A stretch of DNA of 40,039 nt, taken from NCBI RefSeq assembly GCF_937936435.1, contig NZ_CALDDG010000122.1, positions 1-40,039 of the forward strand, read 5' to 3'. Shown here piece after piece: positions 1-8,300 of the stretch (position 1 is its first letter; every line of letters starts with the position of its first letter). A program made the translations under genes and the position numbers. Below the pieces are notes generated by a model. It searched no databases, had not been told where the DNA came from, and saw only the letters and a program-made list of their open reading frames with translations. The stretch comes from an uncultured Sulfuricurvum sp. GTDB lineage: Bacteria; Campylobacterota; Campylobacteria; Campylobacterales; Sulfurimonadaceae.

Positions 1-304
1 CTACTGCAATCAGTGTAAAACCCTCGTCAGTGTCCAAACATGTCCGCACGGACATCATCACCATATCTCATACCATTCCGAATCGATTTTGGAGCTAATG
101 CAGCAAGGGCTTCTCCCGCCTGCCGTACCGGTACGTAAAGAGATCTCCGCGATGATCGTCTCTTCTTTGTATCCGAAACGATTTAAAAACCTTGCAAAAC
201 TTTATTACGATATTATGCCGGTCAACGGCCTTCTTGAAGAGCATAGCGAAAAAGATTTTTACGTCGAACTTATGCGGCTTTACCAAACTACTTCACTCAC
301 CTAA
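1..304 (+). CDS. ATP-sulfurylase-like protein, C-terminal part (runs in from the left edge)
   Basis: Only the C-terminal ~100 residues are present; the reading frame is open from base 2 to the stop at 302-304. The fragment has a CxxC pair, then a Cys in a CPH motif and a run of His, which resembles the zinc-binding segment of bacterial and archaeal sulfate adenylyltransferases. It is followed by a segment (ILELMQQGLLPP) matching the family's 'vReMLreGxxPP' stretch. The usual SGT before that segment is replaced by YHSES. It lies 9 bp upstream of pgpA, the same neighbour that the sat-like Cj1609 has in Campylobacter. Activity cannot be judged because the nucleotide-binding domain lies outside the window. 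A divergent, non-assimilatory relative is possible. Confidence 0.72.
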   Translation, partial: YCNQCKTLVSVQTCPHGHHHHISYHSESILELMQQGLLPPAVPVRKEISAMIVSSLYPKRFKNLAKLYYDIMPVNGLLEEHSEKDFYVELMRLYQTTSLT

Positions 305-313
305 AGGAGAATT

Positions 314-823
314 ATGAACCTTCGATGGTTTTTTTTGACGGTCGGTTACAGCGGTCTCTCGCCTAAAGCTCCCGGAACGGCAGGGACACTTGTATCTTTG
401 CCGCTGGGTGTAGCGATTTTGCTCTATCTTGGACCGCAGACTCTCTTTTTAGCCGCGATTTTGATCAGTGTCATCGCGATTAAACAAATCAATATCCATG
501 AAAGCATTTCACTGCATCATGATGACAGCCGTATCGTGATCGATGAGCTGGCAGGGATGTGGTTTGCCCTCTCGATTGCACCGGGAATCGGTTTTGGTTT
601 TCAAGAGCTGCTTCATTGGGAAAACGGCATTGCGCTGCAAATCTTTCTTAGCTTTCTCTTTTTTCGTATTTACGATATCAAAAAGCCCTCCATTATCGGT
701 CGGATCGACCGGGAAACCAAAGGGGGATTAGGCGTAATGGGAGATGATATCGTCGCGGGATTCGCCGCCGGCATTACGGCGGCAATCGTTTGGCAGATTA
801 TTCTAAAATCAGCTCTTCTCTAA
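314..823 (+). CDS. pgpA: Phosphatidylglycerophosphatase A
   Basis: Dephosphorylates phosphatidylglycerophosphate to phosphatidylglycerol at the inner membrane. The 169-residue product has the usual family length. It shows the N-terminal 'SGLSPKAPGTAGTL' stretch typical of PgpA, the acidic DELAGMW motif near residue 77 and the DDIVAG motif near residue 144, with hydrophobic helices between them. An AAAGGAG ribosome site ends a few bases before the ATG at 314. It follows the sat-like gene by 9 bp and is probably cotranscribed with it. Its stop codon overlaps the stop of the convergent diguanylate cyclase gene by 4 bp, so there is no room for a conventional terminator between them. Confidence 0.93.
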   Translation: MNLRWFFLTVGYSGLSPKAPGTAGTLVSLPLGVAILLYLGPQTLFLAAILISVIAIKQINIHESISLHHDDSRIVIDELAGMWFALSIAPGIGFGFQELLHWENGIALQIFLSFLFFRIYDIKKPSIIGRIDRETKGGLGVMGDDIVAGFAAGITAAIVWQIILKSALL

Positions 824-2628
824 CTGACCACGCGGTTTCTACCCGCTTCTTTTGCTTCATAGAGTTTTTCATCGACACGGCGCATCAACGAGTCGCCGTC
901 TTCCCCTTTTCGCCATTGCACGACACCAAAAGAACATGTCAGCCTCTCTACAGGAGAAAAATCGCTCTCTTCTATTTTTTTGCGCAATGTCTCCGCCAGA
1001 TTCGATGCCGATGAAAGCTCATTATCCGGAAGTAAGATCGTAAACTCTTCTCCTCCCCACCGGGCGACGGAATCACTTTTACGGATTCCCCCTTTCAGCA
1101 GCAAAGCCAGCTTTTTCAATATCTCGTCTCCGACAAGATGACCGTAAGAATCATTTACTTCTTTAAAATGGTCGATATCGATGAGAATAATCGACATCGA
1201 ACGTTTATAGCGTTCCGATAGCGATATCGAATGTTCTAGCACTTTATCAAACTGAAAACGGTTCGCAACGTGTGTCAGGATATCGTTTGTAGCCAATTCG
1301 TTGAGCATCGTTATGTCGGTAAAAACAACCACGTAACGTGTCTGTTTTTTATAAATCATCGTTTGTGCATGAACCGTAAATGTAGAAATTTCTCCGTTTA
1401 CCGCCATTTTGACTTTATGCTCTTTGATATGATAATAAGTAAGATACTCTATCCATGTCAGCCCCTCATTCAGCGGCTGTAAATACTCTCCTGAATTGCC
1501 TTTTTCGAAATAATCGCTTACTGATTCGTGTTCCGCATAAAACGATTTTAAATTGCTGTAATTGAAGTAATCGAAAAAAGATTGATTCGCATAGATAATT
1601 TTATTTTTTTCTATTACGACCACGATATTTTTCTGTGAATCCAATATGGTTTTGATATAGCGTTCCTGCAAATTCACTTTGCCGATCAGCATACCGAAAG
1701 CATATTCAAAAAGGCCCCAAAATAATCCGACAAGGGCCAGAGTGAGGACAATAGCCCCGGTTAAGGTCTCGATCGTATTTTGATACCCTCCGGTGACATC
1801 CTCGATACACAGAATAACACCGATATTTTGATTTTCTCCGTTTTTCAAAAAAATCGGATTAATCTCATAGTTTTTACGTGAATATCGGATGTTTTTTGGC
1901 GCTAGAGAGGGATCGTGCGCGATATAGGCATAAATAATCGGCCATTGTTCCTCACTAATCGAAGTGAATCGATACGTGCCGATGCCCGCTTTATAGCGTG
2001 ATTTATCGGCAGCCGCCAGCATATTCTCGTGCAGCAGCAGCAGATTATCCGATCCGGTCACTTTTTTGATCTTATCGACAAAATATTTGGTATCGATTCC
2101 AAATTCCACCGCACCTAAATATACTCCGCGATCTATTACCGGAACGATAACCCGAAATGCGAGTCCTTGCACTCCCCATTCAAATCCTGAAATCATCCGG
2201 TGTGTCCGATGTACCGATCGTAACATAGGCCGCTTTAACGCGATATTGTCTCCGTACTCCTCTTTGCGATGCATCCGGATCAGCGAATGTCCGTCAGCCG
2301 CATGAAACTGCATAATGATTAAATAAGGGTTTTCTTCTCGGAGAGTTTTATATCGAGGCAGGGTCAGACGGTATAACGCCTGCGAATCTTTTTTTTTCAT
2401 CGCATCGATAATACCGTTCGAACGCATATTGGCATAAGCTCTGAAAACATAAAAATGTTCTACATCTTTAACGATTGTATCAAACGCCATTTTGACATTT
2501 TCGGAGGCTCTTTCGGAGCGTTCGCTTGAAAAACGCTCCTCATTCGCTATATAAAAAAAAGTAAAGACTGAAGATACGGCGATAACGATTAGAGCGATTA
2601 TCAACTGTACCCGAAGCTTATAGTTCAT
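820..2628 (-). CDS. Membrane diguanylate cyclase (Cache-like sensor, PAS, GGDEF)
   Basis: Predicted to make cyclic di-GMP from GTP. The 602-residue protein starts with a membrane helix (about 7-27). A periplasmic sensor region of Cache type follows (about 30-285, 'GAVEFGIDTKYF' being typical), then a second membrane helix (about 290-315), a PAS-like segment (about 325-435) and a C-terminal GGDEF domain. The active-site motif is GGEEF at 525-529. An RxxD inhibitory site (RKSD, 516-519) sits five residues before it, so both catalysis and product inhibition look intact. The start has an AAAGGGC ribosome site and lies 20 bp after the preceding gene, which places it as the last member of the torD accessory operon. 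The ligand of the sensor region is unknown. Confidence 0.92.
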   Translation of the reverse strand: MNYKLRVQLIIALIVIAVSSVFTFFYIANEERFSSERSERASENVKMAFDTIVKDVEHFYVFRAYANMRSNGIIDAMKKKDSQALYRLTLPRYKTLREENPYLIIMQFHAADGHSLIRMHRKEEYGDNIALKRPMLRSVHRTHRMISGFEWGVQGLAFRVIVPVIDRGVYLGAVEFGIDTKYFVDKIKKVTGSDNLLLLHENMLAAADKSRYKAGIGTYRFTSISEEQWPIIYAYIAHDPSLAPKNIRYSRKNYEINPIFLKNGENQNIGVILCIEDVTGGYQNTIETLTGAIVLTLALVGLFWGLFEYAFGMLIGKVNLQERYIKTILDSQKNIVVVIEKNKIIYANQSFFDYFNYSNLKSFYAEHESVSDYFEKGNSGEYLQPLNEGLTWIEYLTYYHIKEHKVKMAVNGEISTFTVHAQTMIYKKQTRYVVVFTDITMLNELATNDILTHVANRFQFDKVLEHSISLSERYKRSMSIILIDIDHFKEVNDSYGHLVGDEILKKLALLLKGGIRKSDSVARWGGEEFTILLPDNELSSASNLAETLRKKIEESDFSPVERLTCSFGVVQWRKGEDGDSLMRRVDEKLYEAKEAGRNRVVS

Positions 2629-2648
2629 TTCAGCCCTTTAATTGTTTC

Positions 2649-3140
2649 TTAGACCATCATCGGATCATCCGTCGGCTCAATTTCTTCGAAATCTTCTACG
2701 ATCTGATCGAGCATTTTCTGCGTTTTTTTGATTTTATCAATATTCGCGTCAAAAATCGCTTTTGATGCCGGAAATGCCTCTGAAAGTTCTCGGTAGATCA
2801 AAATTCGTCCGCCGAAATGACGGTTGAATTCATCAAAAGCTGCTCGAAGATATGCTTTTTTCACCGTGTGGCGAAAGAGTGCTTTAATCATCCGTTTTCG
2901 TTCGCTGATCGGGATCGATTCGTCGATCGCTTCGGCAACCCGTTTGATATCCAGACGGGAAAAATAGACGCCGCTGTGATAGGGAGCCAATAGTCGGTCG
3001 CTTAGTTCGTCGACGAATGCGGGAACCGGCTCTGTATCCGATTCGCCTTCTTCCGAAGTCAAACATTCTCCGCTTTCACATTTTTCACGTACAAACTGAT
3101 CGAATTCCGCTTTCAAATCATTTAAATCTTGAGGATTCAT
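2649..3140 (-). CDS. Uncharacterised protein in molybdoenzyme accessory operon
   Basis: I do not recognise this 163-residue soluble protein. It has an acidic N-terminal third with a Cys pair (CESGEC near residues 21-26). The middle is helical and basic (around 'ISERKRMIKALFRH'), and the tail is predicted helical and acidic. It has no signal peptide and no membrane helix. Its ATG overlaps the stop of the AroE-like gene by 4 bp (ATGA), so translation is probably coupled, and the diguanylate cyclase follows after 20 bp. The context suggests a cytoplasmic helper for maturation or control of the neighbouring molybdoenzyme, but that is inference from position only. Confidence 0.8.
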   Translation of the reverse strand: MNPQDLNDLKAEFDQFVREKCESGECLTSEEGESDTEPVPAFVDELSDRLLAPYHSGVYFSRLDIKRVAEAIDESIPISERKRMIKALFRHTVKKAYLRAAFDEFNRHFGGRILIYRELSEAFPASKAIFDANIDKIKKTQKMLDQIVEDFEEIEPTDDPMMV

Positions 3141-3586
3141 ACTCTTTCTCCTGTAGTTAGTTCATAAAAGTAATGGCACATAGAACGCATTGCGATCTCA
3201 TCGGGAAAATCATCTCGATCGGCATATCGCTGCAACGCTTCGGGCATTATCAGATCCCCGATCAATTTCCCCTCTTCGATGCGGACACAATCGCAATGAC
3301 CGTTTGCCGCCGCAGATTCGCTCAGATCATCCATTAGGGCAAAAGCCTCTTCCTGATATTCGTTTGCGATGATAGCACCGTTTAATTTCGAACTGCGCAT
3401 TTGCGAGATTGTAAAGACGACATCGTCAGGACGGATGTTCATCGGAATCATCATGGCATTAACGCGGTTCTCTTTATATAGCTTGTTCAACGTTACCGAG
3501 AAACGGCTGCTGTGCGCCTCTTCGGCAATATAGCCGTAGAGTTTGGTCTCGGCTGTAATACTGTTGTCATTATTCATCATTTTCAT
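3137..3586 (-). CDS. Stand-alone shikimate-dehydrogenase-like N-terminal domain, catalytic residues lost
   Basis: About 149 residues from the ATG that overlaps the upstream stop (ATGA); a TTG nine bases further upstream is less likely. The pattern follows the substrate-binding domain of AroE: 'LYGYIAEEAHSSRFSVTLN' for 'yGvIGdPixHSlSPxxhN', an 'MMIPMNIRPDDV' strand-helix for 'YvPfxvxpedl', 'KLNGAIIANEYQEEAF' for 'GxNVTiPhKexv', and 'IEEGKLIGDL' for 'xxxGxlxGxNTD'. The catalytic Lys of the PHK position and the Asp of NTD are absent. The NADP-binding domain is missing altogether, and the next gene in the operon has no glycine-rich dinucleotide motif in any frame. It is therefore unlikely to be an enzyme of aromatic biosynthesis; a small-molecule or protein-binding role beside the molybdoenzyme is more likely. 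Confidence 0.7.
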   Translation of the reverse strand: MKMMNNDNSITAETKLYGYIAEEAHSSRFSVTLNKLYKENRVNAMMIPMNIRPDDVVFTISQMRSSKLNGAIIANEYQEEAFALMDDLSESAAANGHCDCVRIEEGKLIGDLIMPEALQRYADRDDFPDEIAMRSMCHYFYELTTGERV

Positions 3587-4671
3587 AACCCCCAAAGTTC
3601 ACGCGCTTCTTCCTCTTCCAACTGACAGCGTCGGCAAACCTTTTCACCCGCCACCGAGCTGAAAAGTCCATCGCATTCGTCACATCGGCGTACCGAGAAC
3701 GTCACCAGATTTTGGACTGCCGGTTCAAACCACTCTTTAAGATTATAGGAACTCGATACGCTCAAAGCATCTGTTGCACATACGTCATGACACAGATGGC
3801 ATTTGACACACAAAAAAGGGTCAAAGTCGATCTTCGAATTACGGATATCAGATGTCAGTGCTCCGGTCGGACATACCCGATAGCACATTTCGCATGCCGT
3901 ACATTTTGTCTCATCCATCAGTTTTTGGGAGGTAAACCCTATTCTTTCGGCATCAACGACATGATAAAGCGAAGGTCTTTCGCTCCGCTTCAATGCCGTG
4001 AAAAAAAGCTTGCGGCGATCCGTTATTTTCTTCGTCCGCAATCCCGACGTGTGAGACGAATCGATCGTATACTCGATAAACTCATCCGTCGTTCGCGTTA
4101 TCTCTTTCTCGAAATCCTGACGGACTTTTCCCAACCCTTTAAGATGAAAAGTTTTAAAAAAATCGCGCCGATCTTTTTCCTCTTCGGCTTCACCCGAATG
4201 ACCCAGCTTTTCATCAAGTACTCGGTACGGAGACTCGATCGCTTCGAGAAGATAATTGGCATCGTCTTTCATCCGTTCGATGTGTTCAAGCACTTTTTCG
4301 CCGATCGAACACTCAAAACAGTGCCCTGTATCGAGAACCAACCCTTTTTTCAATCCGCTCAGCGACACCAGATATTCCGTGCTCAATGCCGCAATACAAG
4401 GGACATTCTTTTGACAGGAGATGATATTCTCCTGCGACGCGACAAAAGAAAAGAAAAACTCGGTAGGCGAAAAATCATCCAGATTCAATGCTTCCGTCGG
4501 ACAAGCGCTGACACACCCTGCACACCCGACACACAACGCATGGTTAATTGAGGGAAGCCGTCCTGTAAGCGTTATTGCACCGCTCGGGCAGATCTGCTCG
4601 CAATGGCGGCACTCGGAATTCGTACTCAACGCACGAACGCATCTTGAAGGGGAAAAGGCTAACAAACTCAC
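3583..4671 (-). CDS. Multi-cluster 4Fe-4S ferredoxin-like protein with C-terminal Cys ribbon
   Basis: A 362-residue cytoplasmic protein with two ferredoxin-like pairs of Cys motifs. The first N-terminal motif is irregular (C11, then C21-C24-C28). The others are regular: C47-C50-C53-C57, C257-C260-C263-C267 and C288-C291-C294-C298. Four further Cys (86, 92, 118, 121) lie between the pairs. The C-terminus carries two CxxC pairs (330/333 and 346/349) resembling a zinc ribbon. The start is GTG, overlapping the torD stop by 4 bp. It probably transfers electrons or cofactors during assembly or operation of the molybdoenzyme. It is not the PsrB-type subunit, which is encoded upstream of nrfD. Relatives beside molybdoenzymes are often labelled only 'ferredoxin'. 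Confidence 0.85.
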   Translation of the reverse strand: MSLLAFSPSRCVRALSTNSECRHCEQICPSGAITLTGRLPSINHALCVGCAGCVSACPTEALNLDDFSPTEFFFSFVASQENIISCQKNVPCIAALSTEYLVSLSGLKKGLVLDTGHCFECSIGEKVLEHIERMKDDANYLLEAIESPYRVLDEKLGHSGEAEEEKDRRDFFKTFHLKGLGKVRQDFEKEITRTTDEFIEYTIDSSHTSGLRTKKITDRRKLFFTALKRSERPSLYHVVDAERIGFTSQKLMDETKCTACEMCYRVCPTGALTSDIRNSKIDFDPFLCVKCHLCHDVCATDALSVSSSYNLKEWFEPAVQNLVTFSVRRCDECDGLFSSVAGEKVCRRCQLEEEEARELWGL

Positions 4672-5285
4672 GATACGGCCAAAGCACTCAATGTTTCATG
4701 ATCGGATAAAATAAACTCCAATGCCATTTCCGCAGCATCGTAATAGAGCGGTGTACGCGATTCGTATTTCATATTGATGAGATACATCGGTGCCCATTGC
4801 AACAAATGCGTGTTCAAAAAGCGATACTGAACGTTTTGCAATTCGGCTATTGCATCGGTATCGTTTTCACTCATCGCTTTGCGTTGCGCTTCGCACAAAT
4901 GGTACATAAACTCCATCTCGATCCCGATATGGTCGGCAGAGACGACACGTGCCACTTCATAATCGACCAAAAAATCATAGGCGCTGTAAATGTCGGTCAC
5001 AGGATTAGCGCCTCCCGTCTCGATCATCTGATCGCTTCGGGTATAAAACGTCTCATAGGGTACGAGATGCAAGATCGAAAGATTGGTAAAATCGGGGTTC
5101 AAATACCCCTCCAATATCTCTTGGTTCGAAAGTTTGCTTCGGGGTTCCCACTCTTTCCAATGTGGAAAAAACTCCAAAACAGTCGGATCGTTTTTAAGTG
5201 TTTCCAAGACATCGTTATCCAGTTCTTGGAGCAATATTCGAGAGAGTAATGCATATATATTGCTTCGAGCAATGATCTCATCCAT
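4668..5285 (-). CDS. TorD/DmsD-family molybdoenzyme chaperone
   Basis: A dedicated assembly chaperone that normally binds the Tat signal and apoprotein of a partner molybdoenzyme until cofactor is inserted. The 205-residue all-helical protein shows the family pattern: an N-terminal 'YALLSRILLQEL' helix, a 'VPYETFYTR' stretch near residues 76-84, 'DHIGIEMEFMYHL' near 118-130, and the late 'FLNTHLLQWAP' helix. It begins its own unit just downstream of the catalytic-subunit gene, from which it is separated by a hairpin and a TATAAT box. Its 3' end overlaps the ferredoxin gene by 4 bp. The obvious client is the Tat-exported molybdoenzyme directly upstream. Confidence 0.9.
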   Translation of the reverse strand: MDEIIARSNIYALLSRILLQELDNDVLETLKNDPTVLEFFPHWKEWEPRSKLSNQEILEGYLNPDFTNLSILHLVPYETFYTRSDQMIETGGANPVTDIYSAYDFLVDYEVARVVSADHIGIEMEFMYHLCEAQRKAMSENDTDAIAELQNVQYRFLNTHLLQWAPMYLINMKYESRTPLYYDAAEMALEFILSDHETLSALAVS

Positions 5286-5308
5286 AACGGTTAGGCCTTT
5301 AATAAGTG

Positions 5309-5314
5309 ATTATA
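5309..5314 (-). promoter_or_regulatory. Predicted -10 box for the torD accessory operon
   Basis: The minus strand reads TATAAT here, a perfect -10 hexamer. It lies 23 bases before the torD ATG and downstream of the hairpin that follows the catalytic-subunit gene. No clear -35 box is present, as is common in Campylobacterota. This would let the chaperone and accessory genes be expressed apart from the structural genes. Confidence 0.6.
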
Positions 5315-5324
5315 GGATTGTAGC

Positions 5325-5348
5325 CTAAAGGGCTGAAAAGCCCTTTAG
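5325..5348 (-). terminator. Hairpin after the molybdoenzyme structural operon
   Basis: A perfect 10-bp stem (CTAAAGGGCT / AGCCCTTTAG) closes a 4-base loop, 31 bases after the catalytic-subunit stop. There is no long U tract on the minus strand, so it may be a partial terminator or an mRNA-stabilising end that lowers read-through into torD. Confidence 0.65.
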
Positions 5349-5379
5349 ATGTCCTTATTAGACAGAGAAGAGAAAGGAA

Positions 5380-8300
5380 TTACCCTTTGATGTTCACATC
5401 ATACGCCGCAGCATCGAGTTTGACCCATGGGCGGAAAATGTGTTTTGGTCTACGCAATTTAGAATTGGAGTCCAAACCGCGCGTAAGATCGTCTCTCCAC
5501 GCTTGGTAGATTTTAAAGTTATTTTCATAATTAACGAAAATATCTCCGATTTTATCACCTGCCTGTGCCGGTTCGAGCAATACTTTCTGGTGCCAGCAGT
5601 GCATACCCGAAACAGGGTCCGGATGCGCTGCGGCAACCGCATTTTGCCATGAGCCCGAAAGGCCGTCCCACCAGATATTTCCGCTGTCGCGGTTATACTC
5701 GGCAAAACGCTCGGATTCGAACGGTTTGATCCCCTCGACGTATTTGAGTTTACCCTCTTTGCCGTCCATTTGGATCTCAGCAACCGGAACACCGAAACTG
5801 TTGATACCGGTCGTACCGCTGTAATCGTCGATTTTAGTTTGAGCCCCTTCTTTACCCGCATTTGCAGGAGATTCGTTCAAGAACTCTTTATTGGTCAAAT
5901 CGCGTGGTGCGGCACCGGGTGCTACTTTACCGTCGCTTACACCGTTTGGAATGTTAACCGCATTGGTCAATTTCCAGCGTCCGCCGTGGTGTGAACACGC
6001 CAAGGTACCCGGCAATACACCTTCCGTCGGAATAGCCATCGCAACGAAATGTCCGCTCTCCAATCCGGATACAGTATCGACGATTCGAACACGAATAGCA
6101 TCACCGCGTTTGAATCCGAGGCGCTGTGCATCTTTGGTCGAAATCCAGATCGGATCGTGGTTTTGGCTGATCTCCATCAAATGTTTGGAGTTAGCCGAAC
6201 GGGTGTGAATGTTATACGGCAAACGGAAGACCGTATTGAGCGCAAACGAATTATCTTCTTTCATATAGAAATGGTTGACATGTGAAAGGATATGTACCAT
6301 TTCGGCTTTTTCTTTATCGTTACGAGGGTAGATTGCCATCGCGTATTCCGGCCATTTCCACTCTTTGGCTACCCATTGGGTATAGACATCGAGTTTACGG
6401 GTCGGTGTTGTATATCCCTGTACTTTTTTACCGTCGATTTGGATACCGATTTTTTTCGGTTTACCGCTGTCATCCATGACCGAAACGATACCGTTGGCAT
6501 CGACGCTCATCGAAGCGGCATCGTATTTGTGCTCATACGACTCTACTTTGCCCTCTTCCACTTTTAATTCGCGTTCTTGGACGTTATAGATTTTATCTTC
6601 TTCAAGCCATGTACCGTGGTCACGCATATACGCATACACCGGAAATTCTTCTTTCGTATAACGTTCGTCATTCATTACGGTCTCGTACAGTTTCGGAAGG
6701 TTATCCCCAAATGCGGCATCGTACCACTCGGCGATCGTGACCGGTTTGCCCGGATGACGTTTCGATTCCCACATTTGTTTGATTCCGAGAGTTCCGTCCG
6801 GATCGATATAATTGACACAAAGGTCGAACATGAACTCGTTCTCTTCCCATACTTCGCCCAAACCGGCCTTAATATGCGCTTCCAAAGTAGCGCGAGCCGG
6901 ATTTTTCGGTTTCCAGCCCGATTTTTCGAGTGCAACACGCAAAACCGGTTGACGGAAACTCGTCCAACGTGCCGGAATTGTCGCTTCAGAGTGTTGGTCA
7001 TGCCGTTCACCCGCCAGTCCTGTCGGAAGGACATAATCCATATACCAATTGGTTTCAGACCATACCGGAGAAAGATTAATGGTCAATTCCATAATCTCTT
7101 CATTTTTCAACACTTCCAACCAGCGGAAACCATCCGGATTAATCCATACCGGATTATACATACGCGGCATGTATACAGCCAATTTACTCGGTACGTTCAA
7201 ACCGCGATCGTTCCATTTTTTCTGCCATGCTTTATCGCTGAGCAAATGCGGAAGCAAGAATGAAAGTTCATAGGTCGAGAGCGGCCATTCAGGGGGCCAT
7301 GTCAATTCGTTCCAAACATTGACTTTCGGTACGTCTTTACCCGACTTCCCTTGACCGACTGTTGCACTTCCCCCTTTTCCGCCTACAGCAATATCATGCC
7401 AGTGATACATTCCAGTTCCACCGACATTACCAACCGCTCCGCGTAAACCGGTCACAAAGAATACCGCCTTACCGTTCATCCATCCGCCTCGGTTACCCGC
7501 TGCCGTTGCACGCCATACGTATGTCGAAATCGCATCTTCCGCCCAAATAAACATATCGTACAGTTTCTCGAGTTTGTACGCAGGAATATGGGTTTCTTTG
7601 ACTGCAAACTCAAGGGTATACGGAGAATACATCTCTTTTAGCAGTTCCAGATAACTCTCAAAATCGCGTCCGGTAGGAAGCTGTGAAATATACCCTTTGC
7701 TCACCATAAAATTGAGATATTCATCGTCTTTCATCAACGTATCCCAGTTAAACCAACGTTTAACAAAAGCGCGGTTGACAAGGTTCTCATGCAAAATGCG
7801 GTTTGCCAAATATAGATAAATCGCCGATTCGGTTCCCGGCCACGGCGCCAGCCATAGATCGGCAATACCGGCAGAGTTAGACAAACGCGGGTCCATTACG
7901 ACCAGTTTTGCCCCTTTTTTACGCGCATCGGCGATAAATCCCGCCGCTTGTTGGAAATAGTGTCCCGCATCCGCTGCGTGTGAAGAATTCAGGAAAATCA
8001 ATTTTGCATTTGCCCAGTCGGGACTGGTACGGTCATCATTTGCAAATTGAATTAATGGCGTACGTCCGTTAGCCGAACAGATGTTCGTATGGGAGTTGTA
8101 AGAATCGAGTCCCAACGTTTCCCAAACTTTCGGCACAAACCCGTTTTCATTCGGGCGTCCGATATGATACATGACCGATTTACGGGAGAGTTCATCCCCT
8201 TTTCGAATCGTATCGCCCATCTTTTTACCGATGGTGCTCATCGCTTCATCCCACGTGGTTCGGATCCATTTACCTTCACCCCGTTTTGAACCCGGAGCAC

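Noticed and set aside
3137..3140. A frameshifted aroE, with the NADP-binding domain in another frame
   Set aside because: The downstream DNA encodes an unrelated 163-residue protein with its own coupled start, and no frame shows the glycine-rich dinucleotide motif.
6577..7263. Long open frames on the plus strand opposite the molybdoenzyme gene
   Set aside because: They lack ribosome sites and family features and lie wholly inside a clearly coding gene on the other strand.
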